From assembly GCA_037142875.1 (NCBI GenBank), contig JBAWZV010000023.1, positions 1 through 8,074 of the forward strand: DNA of 8,074 bases, in the 5' to 3' direction. The notes beneath the pieces were generated by a model. That model had not been told where the DNA came from. It made no database searches and saw only the letters and a program-made list of their open reading frames with translations. The stretch's first letter is position 1; each line of letters opens with the position of its first letter. Shown piece after piece: positions 1 through 5,943 of the stretch. Source of the stretch: PALSA-600 sp037142875 (GTDB taxonomy: Bacteria; Actinomycetota; Thermoleophilia; Gaiellales; Gaiellaceae). The translations under genes and the position numbers were made by a program.

Positions 1-236
1 GCGTGAAGCGTTGGTGCCTCACCCGGCAGCAGCTCGCGACCACCGACGAGACCCATCGCGATGCGATCGGCGTACCAGTAGAGCGCGGCGCCGAGGAGCA
101 CCACGGAGCCGAGAAAGAGCACTCCAAGCCGCGCGCCACCCAGGCGCCACCCCGCATAGCCCGCTGCCGCGGCGGGTGCCGCCAGGAGCAGCCAGACCTT
201 CAGCAGGTTGCGGACGGCCGCGACCCGAAGGCGCAC
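1..236 (-). CDS. htpX: HtpX-type membrane zinc metalloprotease (M48 family), N-terminal fragment
   Basis: Only the first 78 codons are present; the gene runs off the left edge. HtpX-type M48 proteases sit in the cytoplasmic membrane and degrade damaged membrane proteins. The visible part has a basic N-terminus, two hydrophobic segments (about residues 11-28 and 36-54), and then the stretch YADRIAMGLVGGRELLPGEA leading to PTLH. This matches the conserved HtpX pattern in which 'SDKIAL...GA.E..PEEAPRLH' follows the second membrane helix. The catalytic HEXXH motif would lie outside the window. The start is GTG at 236: an in-frame TAG (the stop of the upstream gene) lies three codons before it, so no earlier start is possible. 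A GAGG ribosome binding site at 248-251 lies inside the end of the upstream gene, 6 bp away, so the two are probably co-translated. Identification rests on the remembered family pattern. Confidence 0.8.
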   Translation of the reverse strand, partial: MRLRVAAVRNLLKVWLLLAAPAAAAGYAGWRLGGARLGVLFLGSVVLLGAALYWYADRIAMGLVGGRELLPGEAPTLH

Positions 237-242
237 AGCCGC

Positions 243-500
243 CTACACCTCTTCGTCGCGCTCGTCCGGCTCGTCTTCGGCGAGACCACTCGGAGGCCAG
301 TCCGGCTCCGGTGCGTCGCAGCGGCTCGAACAGTGGAGTGACGCGATGTTCTGCAACGGGATGAGGATGTGACCGTTCAGCTCGATGTGCGCGACGTCCT
401 CGACGTAGCAGTACGCGGTCAGGACGCCGTCCTGGTACTCGCCACCGAAGAGCGCGATCTCGACCTGCTCACCCTTGTACTTGTTGGTGTAGTCCTCCAC
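243..500 (-). CDS. Small conserved-looking protein of unknown function, acidic C-terminus
   Basis: This 85-residue protein is not one I recognise. Residues 11-56 alternate hydrophobic and polar residues like a small β-barrel (VEIALFGGEY, GVLTAYCYVED, HIELNGHILIPLQNIASLH), reminiscent of Sm-like or SH3-like folds, but that is only an impression. Cysteines are at 31, 57 and 61, with C57-x3-C61 next to H56, so a redox or metal role is possible but unproven. The last 17 residues are strongly acidic (SGLAEDEPDERDEEV) and probably disordered. There is no signal peptide or membrane segment, so it should be cytoplasmic. The start is GTG at 500, 7 bp after the stop of the phosphatase gene. The weak purine stretch GAGACGA before it suggests translational coupling. 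The position between a phosphatase and htpX in a tight operon supports it being a real gene. Confidence 0.75.
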   Translation of the reverse strand: MEDYTNKYKGEQVEIALFGGEYQDGVLTAYCYVEDVAHIELNGHILIPLQNIASLHCSSRCDAPEPDWPPSGLAEDEPDERDEEV

Positions 501-507
501 TGTCGTC

Positions 508-1089
508 TCAGTCTATCGACCGGAACTGTCCATCCTCGACGACGATCCCGGCAAGGCTCCCGTTTCGTGGCCCAGGGCGGGTCTGGCGGTACTCCACGAG
601 CGCGAGACTCGCGGCGTGCGCCAGCAGCGCGCGGATCACACCGCCATGGATGACACACAGGATCGTCTCGCCAGGGTGCGCGTTCGTGATGCGCGTGACG
701 GCGGCGACGATGCGCGCGCTCATCGCGGCATGCGTCTCACCCTGGAGCCAGCCGTCGCCGCCTGCGCTGTGCCGAGCCCAGGCGTCGGGAAAGCGTTCTT
801 CGATCTCCTCCGTGGTCAGGCCCTGCCATTCGCCGACGTTGATCTCGCGCAGCGTCGGATCAGTCACGAGGCGGAGCCCGATGGCTCGTGCGGCGATCTC
901 TGCCGTCTCGCGTGCGCGGGCGAGATCGCTCGAGTAGACCGCCACGACCCCTCTGCTCGCAACGAGCTCTGCCAGCGCCGCCGCCTGCCGTCGTCCCTCG
1001 TCGCTGAGTGGCGGATCGGCGTGGCCCTGCCAGCGATGCTCGGCGTTCCACGTCGACTGGCCGTGCCTGGCGATGAGGACGGTCGTCAC
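508..1089 (-). CDS. Histidine phosphatase family protein (phosphoglycerate mutase-like)
   Basis: A 193-residue cytoplasmic enzyme of the histidine phosphatase superfamily, which transfers phosphate through a phosphohistidine. Family landmarks are visible: the N-terminal LIARHGQSTWN with R8 and nucleophile H9, the segment VYSSDLARARETAE with R58, LREINVGEWQGLT with E82 and E87, and VIHGGVIRALL with the second catalytic histidine, H148. The length is typical of single-domain bacterial members (cobalamin phosphatases, acid phosphatases, GpmB-like enzymes), so the substrate cannot be read from sequence. GTG at 1089 is chosen because the RHG motif begins seven codons later. A longer in-frame start at 1365 would overlap the divergent dehydrogenase and adds no family-like sequence. 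It is the first gene of a leftward operon with the 85-residue protein and htpX. No Shine-Dalgarno sequence precedes it; a -10 element lies 7 bp upstream. Confidence 0.93.
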   Translation of the reverse strand: MTTVLIARHGQSTWNAEHRWQGHADPPLSDEGRRQAAALAELVASRGVVAVYSSDLARARETAEIAARAIGLRLVTDPTLREINVGEWQGLTTEEIEERFPDAWARHSAGGDGWLQGETHAAMSARIVAAVTRITNAHPGETILCVIHGGVIRALLAHAASLALVEYRQTRPGPRNGSLAGIVVEDGQFRSID

Positions 1090-1094
1090 GGCGT

Positions 1095-1103
1095 CTAGGC
1101 TAG
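1095..1103. promoter_or_regulatory. Symmetric bidirectional -10 element between the phosphatase and dehydrogenase genes
   Basis: The nine bases CTAGGCTAG are palindromic apart from the centre. On the + strand they contain TAGGCT (1096-1101), ending 6 bases before the ATG at 1108. On the - strand they contain TAGCCT (1102-1097), ending 7 bases before the GTG at 1089. Both match the TANNNT consensus of a sigma-70-type -10 element, at the spacing that would place transcription start at or next to each start codon. No convincing -35 hexamer is seen on either side, and no Shine-Dalgarno sequence fits in the 18-bp gap. Promoter function is inferred. Confidence 0.65.
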
Positions 1104-1107
1104 TGCC

Positions 1108-1854
1108 ATGGATCTCGGCCTTCGCGACAAGGTGTGCCTTGTGACGGGTTCGACCCGGGGCATTGGTCTTGAGATCGCGCGCCAGCTCCGCGAAGAGGGC
1201 GCCGTCATCGTCACGTCCGGTCGCGGCGACGCCGGGATCGGCGACCTGCACGTCGCCGCCGACTTCGTGCAGCCCGGCGAGCCGGAGCGGCTCGTCGAAG
1301 CGACGCTCGCACAGTTCGGCCGCATCGACTGCCTCGTGAACAACGTCGGTTGGGCGGAGATCCACCGTTTCGATGAGCTGACCGAGGAGATCTGGGACCG
1401 CTCGTTCCAGCTCAACCTGATGAGCGCCGTTCGTGCCACGCGCGCAACCCTGCCCGGGATGCGCGAACGCCAGGAGGGGGCGATCGTGAACATCTCGTCG
1501 ACCGCAGCCAAACGGCCCTCGGCCGGGATGCCCGAGTACTCCGTCATGAAGGCGGCGATGCTCTCGTTCTCACGGCTCGTCGCCGACCTCTATGCCAAGG
1601 ACGGCATCCGCTGCAACGCCGTTGCACCCGGGCCGACGGCGACCGACGCCTGGCTCGCCGACGGCGGCCTCGCCGATCAGCAGGGGACGCGCGCCGAGAT
1701 CCTCGCGAAGGTCGGCGCCGGTCGGCCGCTCGGGCGCCTCGCTCTGCCCGAGGAGATCGCCGCTGTGGCCGTGTTCCTCTGCTCCGAGCGCGCGAGCTAC
1801 GTCACCGGCGCCGCCTGGAGCGCCGACGGCGGCACCGTCCCGATCATCATCTAG
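1108..1854 (+). CDS. Short-chain dehydrogenase/reductase (SDR, FabG-like classical type)
   Basis: A 248-residue NAD(P)-dependent oxidoreductase of the classical SDR family, of typical length. The cofactor motif TGSTRGIG is at residues 13-20, NNVG (variant of NNAG) at 78-81, the tetrad asparagine at N103 (QLNLM), serine at S131 (VNISSTAA), and the catalytic Y144-SVM-K148. The C-terminal part has PGPTATD and the GGTV ending common in FabG-like enzymes. S37-G38-R39 after the second β-strand lacks the acidic residue of strict NAD users, so NADP(H) is more likely, though this is inference. The substrate is unknown; such proteins range from 3-oxoacyl-ACP reductases to sugar or xenobiotic dehydrogenases. 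The ATG at 1108 is supported by the glycine-rich motif starting 12 residues in and by the -10 element 6 bp upstream with no Shine-Dalgarno, suggesting a leaderless transcript. Its stop lies 5 bp from that of the convergent lipoprotein gene. Confidence 0.93.
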   Translation: MDLGLRDKVCLVTGSTRGIGLEIARQLREEGAVIVTSGRGDAGIGDLHVAADFVQPGEPERLVEATLAQFGRIDCLVNNVGWAEIHRFDELTEEIWDRSFQLNLMSAVRATRATLPGMRERQEGAIVNISSTAAKRPSAGMPEYSVMKAAMLSFSRLVADLYAKDGIRCNAVAPGPTATDAWLADGGLADQQGTRAEILAKVGAGRPLGRLALPEEIAAVAVFLCSERASYVTGAAWSADGGTVPIII

Positions 1855-1863
1855 AGGCTCTAG
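1851..1863. repeat. 13-bp palindrome holding both stop codons of convergent genes
   Basis: CTAGAG-G-CTCTAG is a perfect inverted repeat around one central base. It contains the TAG stop of the dehydrogenase (1852-1854) on the + strand and the TAG stop of the lipoprotein (1862-1860) on the - strand, mirrored. RNA from either strand could form a 5-bp stem with a GGC or GCC loop. There is no T-tract, so a classical intrinsic terminator is not indicated. Confidence 0.6.
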
Positions 1864-2519
1864 CCGGGACGGCCGAGGTCGATCCAGCAGCGGCCGAACA
1901 GGCTTCTGATCACGCCGGTCGGGGCGATCCGGCAGTCGAACGGCTCTGTTGCCGTGCCGAGGTACTGCCACACGCCGCCGACCCGCCGGTAGAGGATCGC
2001 GCCGTCGTTCAGGCAGCGATCGGGATGCGGCCCGACGAGCTGCAGCCGCACGAGCGCGTAGCGCGTATCGACCGTCGAGATGGCGGGAAAGATGCGGAGG
2101 CAGGAGGCGGGCTGCCCGAGGAACGTGCGTACCCGGTGCGTGAGCGACGCGCGCTCCTCTGCGGTGGGCTGCCGAGTCGCGACCGGACCAGAGAACGGAA
2201 TCAGGCGTGAGCCGCCCGCCGTCATCGCGACGTGCTGCACCACCCAGCCCTTCTTCTCGTGCAGCACGAAGACGTACTCCTGCCAGAGCAGCTTCGTGCC
2301 CGCGAGCACCTGCACGTTCGCCTCGGCGGTATCGCCGCTGACCTTGAGATTCACCGTCTGGACAGTCACCGCACGTCCCCACCACGCAGGCGATGCGTAG
2401 TGGAAATACGTCTGCGGCGAGGCCTCGATGGCCGCCTCGACGACGCCCGAGCTCGAGCTGCCGCAGCCCGACACGCAGGCACCGATAACGAGGAGGAAGG
2501 CGACAAGCCGGCGGCGCAC
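1860..2519 (-). CDS. Probable secreted lipoprotein of unknown function with four mature-region cysteines
   Basis: A 219-residue protein with a classical lipoprotein signal: basic VRRR, hydrophobic core LVAFLLVIGACVS, and lipobox VSGC at residues 16-19. It should be lipid-anchored at C19 on the outer face of the membrane, followed by a serine/glycine linker. The first half of the mature protein resembles a small α+β fold (NTF2/cystatin-like impression) around WQEYVFVLHEKKGWVVQH. The second half carries four cysteines in ASCLR, DRCLN, FDCRI and GRCWI, suggesting two disulfides, and ends in a W-x-YLG...FDC...P..V...L...C pattern that I associate with uncharacterised actinobacterial exported proteins. 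I cannot assign a function. The GTG at 2519 gives the ideal signal peptide; starts further upstream (to 2723) would run over the divergent dGTPase gene and bury the signal peptide. A weak -10-like GACACT lies 6 bp before the start. Confidence 0.85.
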   Translation of the reverse strand: MRRRLVAFLLVIGACVSGCGSSSSGVVEAAIEASPQTYFHYASPAWWGRAVTVQTVNLKVSGDTAEANVQVLAGTKLLWQEYVFVLHEKKGWVVQHVAMTAGGSRLIPFSGPVATRQPTAEERASLTHRVRTFLGQPASCLRIFPAISTVDTRYALVRLQLVGPHPDRCLNDGAILYRRVGGVWQYLGTATEPFDCRIAPTGVIRSLFGRCWIDLGRPG

Positions 2520-2525
2520 GCCCGC

Positions 2526-2531
2526 AGTGTC
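2526..2531 (-). promoter_or_regulatory. Weak -10-like element for the lipoprotein gene
   Basis: On the - strand, GACACT ends exactly 6 bases before the GTG at 2519. It keeps the A2 and T6 positions of TANNNT but has G at position 1. The spacing is the same as for the stronger elements in this window, and no Shine-Dalgarno sequence is present. It is proposed mainly by analogy with those elements. Confidence 0.35.
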
Positions 2532-2566
2532 GCAGCGATCGATCCGTGCCGTCGTGATCGAGCCTC

Positions 2567-2572
2567 TACTCT
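2567..2572 (+). promoter_or_regulatory. -10 element for dgt-dnaG, probably leaderless
   Basis: TACTCT matches TANNNT and ends 6 bases (GGAACG) before the GTG at 2579, so transcription would start at or next to the initiation codon. There is no clear Shine-Dalgarno sequence and no good -35 hexamer at 16-19 bp. It lies in the 59-bp gap shared with the divergent lipoprotein gene. Confidence 0.6.
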
Positions 2573-2578
2573 GGAACG

Positions 2579-3532
2579 GTGACCGATCGAGACCAGGACG
2601 TCGCCCGCAGGTTCGCCGCGAGGATCCGTGAGCAGGAGACCGCGCGTCTCTCCGATCTCGCGATTCGCTCGTACGAGACACGCGGCCGGCTTCGGCCGGA
2701 GGATGAGTGCACGATCCGCACACCGTTTCAGCGCGATCGCGACCGGATCGTCCACTCCAAGCCGTTTCGTCGGCTGAAGGGGAAGACGCAGGTCTTCATC
2801 GACCCCGCCGGCGACCACTACCGCACGCGCATGACCCACACGCTCGAGACCACCGGCATCGCACGCGTCGTCGCCCGGGCTCTCCGGCTGAACGAGGATC
2901 TCGTCGAGGCGATCGGCCTCGGCCACGACACCGGGCACACCCCGTTCGGGCACGCAGGCGAGGAGGCGCTCAACGCGGCGCTCGCCGAGCGCTTCGACGG
3001 CCGCTTCCGCCACAACGAGCAGTCGCTTCGGATCGCCGAACGCCTGAACCTCGCTCATGAGGTGCGCGACGGCATCCTCACGCACACCGGCGACCAGATG
3101 CCGGCCACGCTCGAGGGCAAGATCGTTCGGATCGTCGACCGCGTCGCCTACATCAATCACGACATCGACGATGCGATCCGCTACGGGATCCTTGAGGACG
3201 GAGATCTGCCCCGTGCCGAGATCGACATCCTCGGAGCGAGCGCCTCGGCCCGCATCGACACCCTCGTCCACGACCTGATCGAGACTTCGGCGCGTGCCGA
3301 CGACATCGCTCAGAGCGACGAGATCGGGGCGGCGATGCTGTCTCTACGGAGCTTCATGTTCGAGCACGTCTATCTGGGGCCGGTCACCCGTCCCGAGCAT
3401 GAGCGGGCTCGCGAGACGGTTCGCCGGATCTTCACGGTGCTCGCCGATCGTGGCGACAGTGCCGACGAGATCACCGAGTTCATCGCCGGAATGACCGATC
3501 GCTTCGCACTCGAATACGCTGCGCAGCTCTAA
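2579..3532 (+). CDS. dgt: Deoxyguanosinetriphosphate triphosphohydrolase (dGTPase, HD domain)
   Basis: A 317-residue cytoplasmic enzyme of the dGTPase family, which cleaves dGTP (often other dNTPs) to the nucleoside and tripolyphosphate and so controls dNTP pools. Landmarks in order: TPFQRDRDRIVHSKPFRRLK (residues 48-67), KTQVF at 69-73, RTRMTHTLE with H87, GLGHDTGHTPFGH with the HD pair H116-D117 (113-125), FRHNEQSLR (143-151) and VDRVAYINHDIDDAI, where D187 is the likely last metal ligand of the H...HD...D set. The length is normal for the shorter actinobacterial type. GTG at 2579 is supported by the upstream -10 element. dnaG starts 14 bp after the stop, the usual dgt-dnaG order in actinobacteria, so the two are probably one operon linking nucleotide supply to replication priming. 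Confidence 0.96.
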   Translation: MTDRDQDVARRFAARIREQETARLSDLAIRSYETRGRLRPEDECTIRTPFQRDRDRIVHSKPFRRLKGKTQVFIDPAGDHYRTRMTHTLETTGIARVVARALRLNEDLVEAIGLGHDTGHTPFGHAGEEALNAALAERFDGRFRHNEQSLRIAERLNLAHEVRDGILTHTGDQMPATLEGKIVRIVDRVAYINHDIDDAIRYGILEDGDLPRAEIDILGASASARIDTLVHDLIETSARADDIAQSDEIGAAMLSLRSFMFEHVYLGPVTRPEHERARETVRRIFTVLADRGDSADEITEFIAGMTDRFALEYAAQL

Positions 3533-3536
3533 GGGG
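3531..3536 (+). promoter_or_regulatory. Ribosome binding site of dnaG
   Basis: AAGGGG overlaps the dgt TAA stop and lies 10 bases before the GTG at 3547. It marks dnaG as an internal operon gene with a leader-type start, unlike leaderless dgt. The ATG at 3539 is in another frame and gives no DnaG sequence. Confidence 0.55.
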
Positions 3537-3546
3537 CGATGACCGA

Positions 3547-5205
3547 GTGCCGAGGATCAAGGATGCAAGCATCGAGGCGGTTCGGCAGAACGCCGACTTC
3601 GTTGCCGTTGTCGAGGAGCGGACGGCACTTCGCAAGGCTGGCGCTCGGCTGACGGGCCGCTGCCCGTTTCACGAGGAGCGCACGCCGAGCTTCTCGGTGA
3701 ACCCGGTCGAGAAGCTCTACCACTGCTTTGGCTGTGGCGTCGGCGGAGACATGATCAAGTTCGTCCGAGAGACGCAGGGGCTCGACTTCACCGACGCCGT
3801 CGAGTGGCTCGCTGAAAGGTTCCGTATCCCGATCGAGTACGAGGAGTCCGACCCGGGTGACGACGCGCGTCGCAACAGGCGCCGTCGGCTGTACGAGCTA
3901 CTCGACCAGGCGGCGACGTTCTACGAGCGCTACCTGTGGGACTCGCAGGCCGGCTCGCTTGCCCGCGACTACCTCGCCGGCCGCGGTCTGCGCGAGGAGG
4001 TCTGCCGCGAGTTTCGGCTGGGGCTCGCGCTCGGCGGAACGACGCTCGCGCGCAAGGCGGCCGAGAAGGGGTTCACCCAGGATGAGCTGCGCGCAGCCGG
4101 GCTCACCCGTCAGAACGGCGGCGACTACTTTCAACGGCGCCTCCTGTTTCCGCTTGCCGATGCCCGCGGCCGGGTGCTCGGCTTCCAGGCACGCCGACTC
4201 CACGACGATGATCCGCTCAAGGCGAAGTACGTCAACACCGCCGAGTCCGAGCTGTTCCACAAGGGCTCCGTCGTGTACGGGCTTGACCGCTCCCGGGCCG
4301 CTATCGCCAAGACCGACCACGCAGTGGTCGTCGAAGGGAACACCGATGTGATCGCGCTGCGGCAGGCGGGCTTCGAGCCGGTCGTCGCCTGCATGGGCAC
4401 GGCGCTCACCGAGCAGCAGCTCCGCGAGCTCGGGCGTCTGAGCAAGCGGATCTCGCTTGCCTTCGACGGCGATGCCGCGGGCGAGTCGGCGACGCTGCGA
4501 GGGATGGAGCTCGCCGTCGCCCAGGGATTCGACGTCAAGGTTGTCGCGCTGCCGCCCGGGATCGATCCTGCCGACGACCCGGCAGGATTCGAGAAGCAGC
4601 TCGAGTTCGCCACGCCGTACGTGCTCTACCGAACCCGTGTCGAGGCCGAGCGGGCGGTCGATCGTGAGGCCGGACGCCTCGCTGTCAAGACGTTCCTCGA
4701 CAGCGTCCCGGAGTCGCTCCACCGTCAGGCCGCTTGGCGCTGGGCAAACGACCACTTCGGGACGTCGATCCCGATCCGGGGAGGGGGAACGGCGAGCGCA
4801 GCCGCGCCGCCGTCGCCACGCGTTGCGCACGCCGCCGACCGGCTCGAGCGCAACGCGCTTGCCGGCGTGATCGCCCACGCGTCGCTGCGCCCGCTCCTCG
4901 CAGCGCTCCCAGTGGAGCACTTCCACGACGAGGCGCTCCGCGCTGTTCGCGCGCATCTCGTCGACGGCGTGCAGCTCGAGGGCGAGGCGCTTGACGTCCT
5001 CGCCGAGCTTGATGCGCGGTCGCAGACGGAGGGAATCGACAAGGACACCGCCGAGGAGCTGCTCCTTCGGCTCCGCGAGCGCGAGCTCCTCGCCGAGCTG
5101 AAGAACGCCGATCTCGACGCCCGAATGCGTGAGCTGCGCGAGGCACTCGACCGCATTCACGAGGCGCTCGCCGCGCTCGGCGAGCGTGGCTCGACCCCAG
5201 GCTGA
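3547..5205 (+). CDS. dnaG: DNA primase DnaG
   Basis: A 552-residue primase that makes the RNA primers for replication and works with the replicative helicase. The N-terminal CHC2 zinc ribbon is C39-x2-H42-x17-C60-x2-C63, followed by GCGVGGD. The RNA-polymerase-like core has GRVLGFQARRL (208-218) and KYVNTAESELFHKGSVVYGL (227-246). The Toprim domain follows, with E263 in VVVEGNTDVIAL and D307/D309 in LAFDGDAAGESA. A Gly/Ala/Pro linker (about 411-424) leads to a helical C-terminal region (about 430-545) that would bind DnaB; the end is a charged coiled-coil-like helix. The protein is shorter than many DnaG proteins (about 600 residues), mostly at the C-terminus. The Toprim motif reads EGNTD where EGYMD or EGYTD is usual, but the acidic residues are intact, so it should be active. 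rpoD, often near dnaG in bacteria, is not directly downstream here. Confidence 0.98.
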   Translation: MPRIKDASIEAVRQNADFVAVVEERTALRKAGARLTGRCPFHEERTPSFSVNPVEKLYHCFGCGVGGDMIKFVRETQGLDFTDAVEWLAERFRIPIEYEESDPGDDARRNRRRRLYELLDQAATFYERYLWDSQAGSLARDYLAGRGLREEVCREFRLGLALGGTTLARKAAEKGFTQDELRAAGLTRQNGGDYFQRRLLFPLADARGRVLGFQARRLHDDDPLKAKYVNTAESELFHKGSVVYGLDRSRAAIAKTDHAVVVEGNTDVIALRQAGFEPVVACMGTALTEQQLRELGRLSKRISLAFDGDAAGESATLRGMELAVAQGFDVKVVALPPGIDPADDPAGFEKQLEFATPYVLYRTRVEAERAVDREAGRLAVKTFLDSVPESLHRQAAWRWANDHFGTSIPIRGGGTASAAAPPSPRVAHAADRLERNALAGVIAHASLRPLLAALPVEHFHDEALRAVRAHLVDGVQLEGEALDVLAELDARSQTEGIDKDTAEELLLRLRERELLAELKNADLDARMRELREALDRIHEALAALGERGSTPG

Positions 5206-5269
5206 ATCCGCCGAGCGGCTCCGCGCCGCGCCGCCAGCCCTGTGGCAGCGCGCAATTCCTGCGCACCCA

Positions 5270-5298
5270 TAGACCTGGGACACGAAATGCGTCATGCT
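5270..5298 (+). promoter_or_regulatory. Possible promoter for the secreted protein gene downstream of dnaG
   Basis: TAGACC (5270-5275, four of six matches to TTGACA), a 17-bp spacer and CATGCT (5293-5298, A2 and T6 of TANNNT kept) end 6 bases before a GTG at 5305. The spacing copies the leaderless pattern of the stronger promoters in the window. The hexamers are imperfect, so this is tentative. Confidence 0.35.
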
Positions 5299-5304
5299 GC
5301 GCCT

Positions 5305-5874
5305 GTGCAGTCACGCTTTGTCTCGGTGTTCGTGGCCTTGCTCCTCGTACCGAGTGCGCTCGCGGCGGCGGGTCCGCAGAGTGCCGTGAAGTCGTTGCTC
5401 GGATCGACGGTCGACAACAGCCGGATGGCGGACAACTACTTCGCCGAGGGCCCGACGAGGATCGCTTCGCCGATCGCCGCGGCGGCGCACCATGTTGTGG
5501 CAACGGTCGTTGTGCCCGTGGACGGGCCCGACGCCGAGGACGGCATCGCCTTCTGGGTCTTCCCGACAGCGGCCGACGCGCAGGCCGCGCTCGGCGCGGC
5601 CGGAGCCGTCGTTCCCGGTATTCACAGCAAGGCCGTCGGCAGGGTGCCGGGCGTTGCGGGGCGGACAGTGCTGCTCGCCGGGGCGACCAGCAGCGCGAAC
5701 TTGCTCTACGAGTCGGTTACGAACACCGTCACGGTTGCCGCAGCCGTCAGCGGAACCGTCGTCGTCATCGGCTACGTGCGGGCGACCGATGGAAGCTCGC
5801 ACTCGAAGCCGGCTGTTGCGTTCCTGAAGGCGGGGCTTGCATATTCGAGCGCCGCGTTGCCGTCCTCGAGGTAG
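5305..5874 (+). CDS. Secreted protein of unknown function
   Basis: A 189-residue protein that I do not recognise. From GTG 5305 it begins with a clean signal peptide, VQSRFVSVFVALLLVPSALA, with likely cleavage after ALA at residue 20. There is no lipobox and no second membrane segment, so it should be released or held in the cell wall. The mature part has no cysteines. It contains small-residue-rich β-like strands (HHVVATVVVPVDG, GIAFWVFPTAADAQAAL, TVTVAAAVSGTVVVIGYV). The stretch FPTAADAQAALGAAGA resembles modules in which a helix follows 'F.t..dA.aal'. In-frame ATG at 5287 and GTG at 5242 are alternative starts that only lengthen the N-terminus; 5305 is preferred for the signal peptide and the -10-like element. 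It follows dnaG by 99 bp but appears functionally unrelated. Confidence 0.75.
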   Translation: MQSRFVSVFVALLLVPSALAAAGPQSAVKSLLGSTVDNSRMADNYFAEGPTRIASPIAAAAHHVVATVVVPVDGPDAEDGIAFWVFPTAADAQAALGAAGAVVPGIHSKAVGRVPGVAGRTVLLAGATSSANLLYESVTNTVTVAAAVSGTVVVIGYVRATDGSSHSKPAVAFLKAGLAYSSAALPSSR

Positions 5875-5903
5875 GAGCTGTCCGGCCGCTACGCGGTGCG
5901 GAG

Positions 5904-5936
5904 TACCCTGACGAGAGCGTCCTAGAGTCGGGAGGG
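5904..5936 (+). promoter_or_regulatory. Promoter -10 and strong ribosome binding site for the gene at 5944
   Basis: TACCCT at 5904-5909 is a good TANNNT element that would give a leader of about 28 bases. GGGAGGG at 5930-5936 is a strong Shine-Dalgarno sequence 7 bases before the ATG. An alternative -10, TAGAGT (5923-5928), would leave the Shine-Dalgarno sequence almost at the 5' end and is less likely. Confidence 0.5.
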
Positions 5937-5943
5937 TTCGCCG

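Noticed and set aside
3..364. + strand open frames over the left edge
   Set aside because: They are antisense to htpX and the 85-residue gene, and their Arg/Pro/Ala-rich translations look like shadows.
1090..1365. N-terminal extension of the histidine phosphatase
   Set aside because: The extra 92 residues lie opposite the dehydrogenase coding sequence, and the family begins at the RHG motif just after GTG 1089.
2520..2723. N-terminal extension of the lipoprotein
   Set aside because: It would place 68 Arg/Ser-rich residues before an ideal lipoprotein signal and overlap dgt.
2366..3271. A 301-codon - strand frame opposite dgt
   Set aside because: It overlaps both the dGTPase and the start of the lipoprotein gene and shows no family features.
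5250..5264. Small hairpin GCGCA-ATTCC-TGCGC after dnaG as a terminator
   Set aside because: The stem is only five base pairs, with no T-tract, 44 bases after the stop.
3898..5295. A 465-codon open frame on the - strand opposite dnaG
   Set aside because: It is fully antisense to a clear DnaG, is rich in Arg/Ala/Glu as expected of a GC-rich shadow frame, and has no recognisable motif.
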